Part shown: positions 61,570 through 64,000 of the stretch, piece by piece
Position numbering within the stretch: position 1 is the first letter of the stretch
Layout: the number at the start of each line of letters is the position of its first letter
DNA from: an uncultured Lachnospiraceae bacterium
GTDB lineage: Bacteria; Bacillota; Clostridia; Lachnospirales; Lachnospiraceae
Assembly: GCA_905233695.1 (NCBI GenBank)
Contig: CAJODN010000001.1
Span: forward strand, 59,775-123,774
Length of the DNA stretch: 64,000 nucleotides
Direction of reading: 5' to 3'
Made by a program: the position numbers and the translations under genes
Notes under the pieces: generated by a model
Seen by the model: only the letters and a program-made list of their open reading frames with translations
The model's database searches: none
Told to the model about the DNA's origin: nothing

Positions 61570-62286
61570 ATGAGTAATAAGACTTTAGATTACTACAACA
61601 AGAATGCTGTGACATTTGCAGAAGAAACAGTTACAGCAGATATATCTGATATACGAAAGAGATTCGAATCAAGGATTAACACGCCCTCGCCCCTGCTCCT
61701 CGACTGGGGTTGTGGAAGCGGACGAGATTCGTTGGGGTTTATCAAGGACGGCGAATTTGAAGGCGAAGAGAAGGAGAGACATTTTACATATCTTACAGAG
61801 GATGACTTTGGCGATGTCATGAAGGAGGTCGAGTGCATGAAGCTCATTGACATGTGGATATCTACTGATGTCAGAAGGGGTGTAGATGTAGAAGTGAAAG
61901 AGTGGTTAGAAACGCAAGATTTTGATGCTGTAATACCTGAATACACTTACGGTGATTCGCGAATTGATTTTTACATGGAACGTGGATCTGAACAATACTT
62001 GATGGAAGTCAAAGGATGTACATTGGAAATTGATGGCATAGGGTATTTCCCGGATGCACCGACTGAACGCGGAGTAAAACATATCCGTGAACTGATTAGG
62101 GCAAAAGAAGACGGGTATCATGCTAATTTATCCTTTGTAATACAGATGGATGGAGTATCTGAAGTAAGAGCTAATGTAGATACCCACCCAGAGTTTGGCA
62201 AAGCGCTGGATGATGCGCGTGATGCCGGGGTAGAGATTCGTTTTTTCGAATGTCACGTGGAGCCTAATTCACTTACAATGGTTTAG
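61570..62286 (+). CDS. Chimeric ORF: methyltransferase fragments fused to the SfsA nuclease half
   Basis: A 238-residue open frame made of three segments. Residues 1-59 (LDYYNKNAVTF to DWGCGSGRDSLGFI) are the start of a class I SAM methyltransferase with motif I. Residues about 60-104 (FEGEEKERHFTYLTEDDF, LIDMWISTDVR) match the end of the same type of methyltransferase, so about 80-90 middle residues are missing. Residues about 105-238 are the C-terminal half of SfsA, with YTYGDSRIDFY, LMEVKGCTLE, GYFPDAPTERGVKHIREL and HPEFGKALDDA. The OB-fold half of SfsA is absent, but the nuclease-like residues remain. The frame stays open through both joints. It may be a recent fusion, a decaying pair or an assembly artefact. 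Confidence 0.8.
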   Translation: MSNKTLDYYNKNAVTFAEETVTADISDIRKRFESRINTPSPLLLDWGCGSGRDSLGFIKDGEFEGEEKERHFTYLTEDDFGDVMKEVECMKLIDMWISTDVRRGVDVEVKEWLETQDFDAVIPEYTYGDSRIDFYMERGSEQYLMEVKGCTLEIDGIGYFPDAPTERGVKHIRELIRAKEDGYHANLSFVIQMDGVSEVRANVDTHPEFGKALDDARDAGVEIRFFECHVEPNSLTMV

Positions 62287-62312
62287 ATATAAAACTATTT
62301 TGTTATAAGTGG

Positions 62313-62369
62313 CTACATCTGATATTTCTTAAGGTCGACCTTCCCGTCAACAACTTCGACTCCTTCTTC
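62313..62369 (-). other. Coding-like 18-codon tail after the thpR amber codon
   Basis: In the thpR frame the TAG at 62370-62372 is followed by 18 sense codons (EEGVEVVDGKVDLKKYQM) and another TAG at 62313-62315. This could be a former C-terminal extension or the end of another lost gene. The remaining 26 bp to the chimera stop hold nothing recognisable. Confidence 0.35.
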
Positions 62370-62864
62370 CTAAAGCTCCGTATATATCATGCCATTCTTA
62401 CCTCTTACGGAACTCATAAGAGATGCCTTGCCGGCACTAATATCAATGGCAAATTCCTTCGGCACATCACTAAGCTGTCCGTCTGCAAATGACACCTTTC
62501 GAACAAGAGTTATATGCGGTCTGAACTTCTTCTTATCAAAAGGTATTCCTGCATCCGATAAAGCTCTTCGAAGTCGTCTTACATAACTATTAAGAGCCGG
62601 GCTATCAGCTATCCTTGCAAAATACATGTCTCGGAAATGTTCTAACCCTTCGAAGTGTAAATCCATCGGGCAAAAGGCAGCCTCTTCTATCACATCAAGC
62701 ACATCATCAGGATTACCATACTCACCGATAAATGCTAGGGTAAGATGAAGATTCTCCGGCTTGGTGAAGTTACCTCTAACGCCACATCTTCTTAATTCTT
62801 CTTGGATATTTATTAATTCGTTTACAACTTTGTCGTCAAAATTGATTGATATAAACAGTCTCAT
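62370..62864 (-). CDS. thpR: RNA 2',3'-cyclic phosphodiesterase (2'-5' RNA ligase family)
   Basis: A 164-residue 2H phosphoesterase with both HxTx motifs, ENLHLTLAFIGE near residue 45 and RPHITLVRKV near 127. Family members open 2',3'-cyclic phosphates on RNA. The start MRLFISINF at 62864 is chosen by homology, since a longer frame reaches 62903 through an oxidoreductase remnant. It lies directly after that remnant's stop, so translation may be coupled to residual reading of the remnant. Confidence 0.88.
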   Translation of the reverse strand: MRLFISINFDDKVVNELINIQEELRRCGVRGNFTKPENLHLTLAFIGEYGNPDDVLDVIEEAAFCPMDLHFEGLEHFRDMYFARIADSPALNSYVRRLRRALSDAGIPFDKKKFRPHITLVRKVSFADGQLSDVPKEFAIDISAGKASLMSSVRGKNGMIYTEL

Positions 62865-62865
62865 T

Positions 62866-62976
62866 TTACTTAAGCGCCTCGTTACATTTCTTAAGTTCCT
62901 CAATAATACCTATGTGCTGCGGGCACGCTTCCTCACATTGACCATACCACCGATGTTCCGGCCAAGGAAAAAGCAG
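62866..62976 (-). pseudogene. C-terminal remnant of a 4Fe-4S oxidoreductase (aldo/keto reductase type)
   Basis: In a frame not opened by its own start, the minus strand encodes RWYGQCEEACPQHIGIIEEL and KKCNEALK before TAA at 62868-62866. CxxxCPQHI is the end of the ferredoxin-like motif found at the C-terminus of Fe-S aldo/keto reductases. The rest of the gene is gone. The fragment starts a few bases after the flavodoxin stop, so a deletion probably joined the two genes. Confidence 0.7.
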
Positions 62977-62987
62977 ATGTGTCGCAA

Positions 62988-63431
62988 TCAGACTTGTTCT
63001 ATCTCACTTGCACTTCTTACAAGCTTAGCATCAACAGATGCCGCATTGCTCACATATTTCTTGAGCTTCTCCGCCGTCTTACCGATAGCACTTCCTCCTG
63101 ATGTTGCAAATGCATGGATATTAATACCATTCCATTCATAGCCTTTACAAAATGTATACACCACCCTAGGTGCTTGTCCGTACCATATGGGGAATCCGAG
63201 ATAAACCGTATCGTACTTTCCCAAGTCAACCTCTCCCACAACAGGAACGTCCTTACTGCCAATCTGTTCCTTATTACATCTTGAAAGCGGATTCTTCCAA
63301 TTAATGTCCGCCTTTGTATATGGCTCTCTCGGAACAATCTCGAAAATCTCTGCTCCTATTCTTTCTGCAAATTCTTCCGCCACCTTTTTCGTTGTGCCTT
63401 CCGCACTAAAATATGCTACTAGTGTGCTCAT
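62988..63431 (-). CDS. Flavodoxin, probably shortened at the C-terminus
   Basis: A 147-residue flavodoxin of the short Flavodoxin_4 type. It has YFSAEGTTKKVAEE for the FMN phosphate, YTKADINWKNPLSRCNKE, VYLGFPIWYGQAPRVV and FATSGGSAIGKT. It ends abruptly at SASEIEQV, where relatives continue with about 5-8 more residues, and the next bases belong to an oxidoreductase remnant. AGGAAG precedes the ATG. Electron-transfer function is likely retained because the FMN loops are intact. Confidence 0.85.
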   Translation of the reverse strand: MSTLVAYFSAEGTTKKVAEEFAERIGAEIFEIVPREPYTKADINWKNPLSRCNKEQIGSKDVPVVGEVDLGKYDTVYLGFPIWYGQAPRVVYTFCKGYEWNGINIHAFATSGGSAIGKTAEKLKKYVSNAASVDAKLVRSASEIEQV

Positions 63432-63452
63432 TGTTTTTCTTCCTTTCTTATA

Positions 63453-63755
63453 CTACACCTTATAATCCATGCATACCCTGCTAACTGTATACGGTCTAAC
63501 CTTTCCATCAGCAACAGCAACATGCTTCGGGTGCACAGCGTATCCCTTCAATGCTTCTTCCGATTCAAATGTTGAATCAAGCATTACGTCTGCATTCGAA
63601 GATGCCAGTCCTTCTGTAATAACCTTGACATCAATAAGCCCGGGGATTTGACCTTTCAAATCTTCCAATCCGGTTTTGATTCCGGCTTTGATTTCTTTTA
63701 TCTCATCTTCTGTGTATCCGTCATTTAGTTGCCAGAGTATTATGTGTTTGATCAT
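63453..63755 (-). CDS. Dabb-domain (stress-responsive alpha/beta barrel) protein
   Basis: A 100-residue protein. MIKHIILWQLNDGYTEDE, IPGLIDVKVITEG, DVMLDSTFESEEALKGYAVHPKHVAV and YTVSRVCMDYKV are typical of Dabb domains, which form dimeric ferredoxin-like barrels. Functions are mostly unknown. GGAG lies before the ATG. The flavodoxin gene follows after 21 bp, and they may share a transcript. Confidence 0.87.
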   Translation of the reverse strand: MIKHIILWQLNDGYTEDEIKEIKAGIKTGLEDLKGQIPGLIDVKVITEGLASSNADVMLDSTFESEEALKGYAVHPKHVAVADGKVRPYTVSRVCMDYKV

Positions 63756-63830
63756 GGTGAATCACTCCTATCAGTTATAAAGTATATGTTTTCAATTCTA
63801 TGATAATCGGTACTGCATTATTTTTCAAGG

Positions 63831-64000
63831 TCATTCTTCCTTGATTCCATGATTATGCTTGAGTATTTCTCTATACTCTTTCGACAATTGAATAGATTTA
63901 CATAATCTAAATGTCCGCATGAGACTCCTGTGGACAGAATTCCCCGCAGGTCTCTTTTTCTCCATAAGCATTTTGATCGTCCCGGTAGAAACCTCATCAC
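63831..64000 (-). CDS. Partial CDS, C-terminal end of an unrecognised protein
   Basis: One minus-strand frame is open from the window edge to TGA at 63833-63831 and reads TIKMLMEKKRPAG, LMRTFRLCKSIQLSKEYREI and LKHNHGIKEE. The composition looks more protein-like than the alternative open frame ending at 63818. I do not recognise the family. The start is beyond the right edge. Confidence 0.4.
   Translation of the reverse strand, partial: DEVSTGTIKMLMEKKRPAGNSVHRSLMRTFRLCKSIQLSKEYREILKHNHGIKEE

Noticed and set aside
63818..64000. Minus-strand 60-codon frame starting MMRFLPGRSK at the right edge
   Set aside because: The neighbouring frame ending at 63831 has a more protein-like composition and also runs open to the edge.
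1..64000. tRNA, rRNA, prophage or insertion-sequence genes
   Set aside because: No tRNA T-loop or cloverleaf, rRNA motif, transposase, integrase or phage structural gene was found on either strand.

Overview
The window is a gene-dense chromosomal segment of a motile, Gram-positive, probably anaerobic member of the Clostridia. A Lachnospiraceae relative (Butyrivibrio, Roseburia or Lachnospira type) is the best guess. This is inferred from low-to-medium GC, purine-rich ribosome binding sites, sigma-A and sigma-28 promoters, flagellin with its chaperone, meso-diaminopimelate dehydrogenase, SDR-type fructuronate reductase and an S-box leader. No rRNA, tRNA, insertion sequence, prophage or CRISPR array was seen, so the taxonomic guess rests on gene content alone.

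Layout. 1-170: a SAM-I riboswitch and its promoter point leftwards to a gene outside the window. 0.3-12.8 kb: an HD-GYP c-di-GMP phosphodiesterase, murA, a leftward operon (pth, mfd, a foldase-like lipoprotein, a heterodimeric ABC exporter) and a FliD-like gene. 12.9-20.1 kb: a leftward run of LtaS-like sulfatase, ddh, a STAS protein and the YhaO/YhaN (SbcD/SbcC-like) pair. 20.2-29.1 kb: a large envelope protein, a J-domain protein, a GH31 glycosidase, cardiolipin synthase and azlCD. 29.1-34.4 kb: a complete hexuronate route (uxaC, uxuB, uxuA, kdgK, kdgA). 34.5-38.3 kb: an envelope-modification operon (polysaccharide deacetylase, MBOAT acyltransferase, SGNH partner). 38.5-48.1 kb: flagellar genes (fliS, fliC, a giant FliK-like protein), interrupted by a DUF3990/HTH toxin-antitoxin pair, an aromatic-amino-acid pair (DAHP synthase, chorismate mutase) and degV. 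48.2-59.5 kb: a P-type ATPase, a carboxylesterase, a beta-helix lipoprotein, deoC, a radical SAM protein, tex and a CDF transporter. 59.6-64 kb: a radical SAM protein, an MBL hydrolase and a stretch with chimeric or decayed genes.

The most unusual items are these. (1) A DUF3990 ADP-ribosyltransferase-like toxin and HTH antitoxin sit between fliC and fliS, with a 44-bp near-perfect palindrome covering their promoter. (2) An in-frame chimera joins two pieces of a methyltransferase to the nuclease half of SfsA, and a remnant of an Fe-S oxidoreductase lies nearby. (3) A flagellin leader of about 250 nt is rich in GGA motifs and hairpins and has a sigma-28 promoter, as expected for CsrA/FliW control. 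(4) Four promoters place the -10 box 6-9 nt from the start codon with no ribosome binding site, so leaderless mRNAs are likely. (5) A family of palindromic intergenic repeats at three loci shows compensating base changes in its arms. (6) A 1128-residue FliK-like protein has a sigma-28-like promoter interleaved with the divergent P-type ATPase promoter.

All functional calls come from reading the sequence and recalling family motifs. No database search was run.
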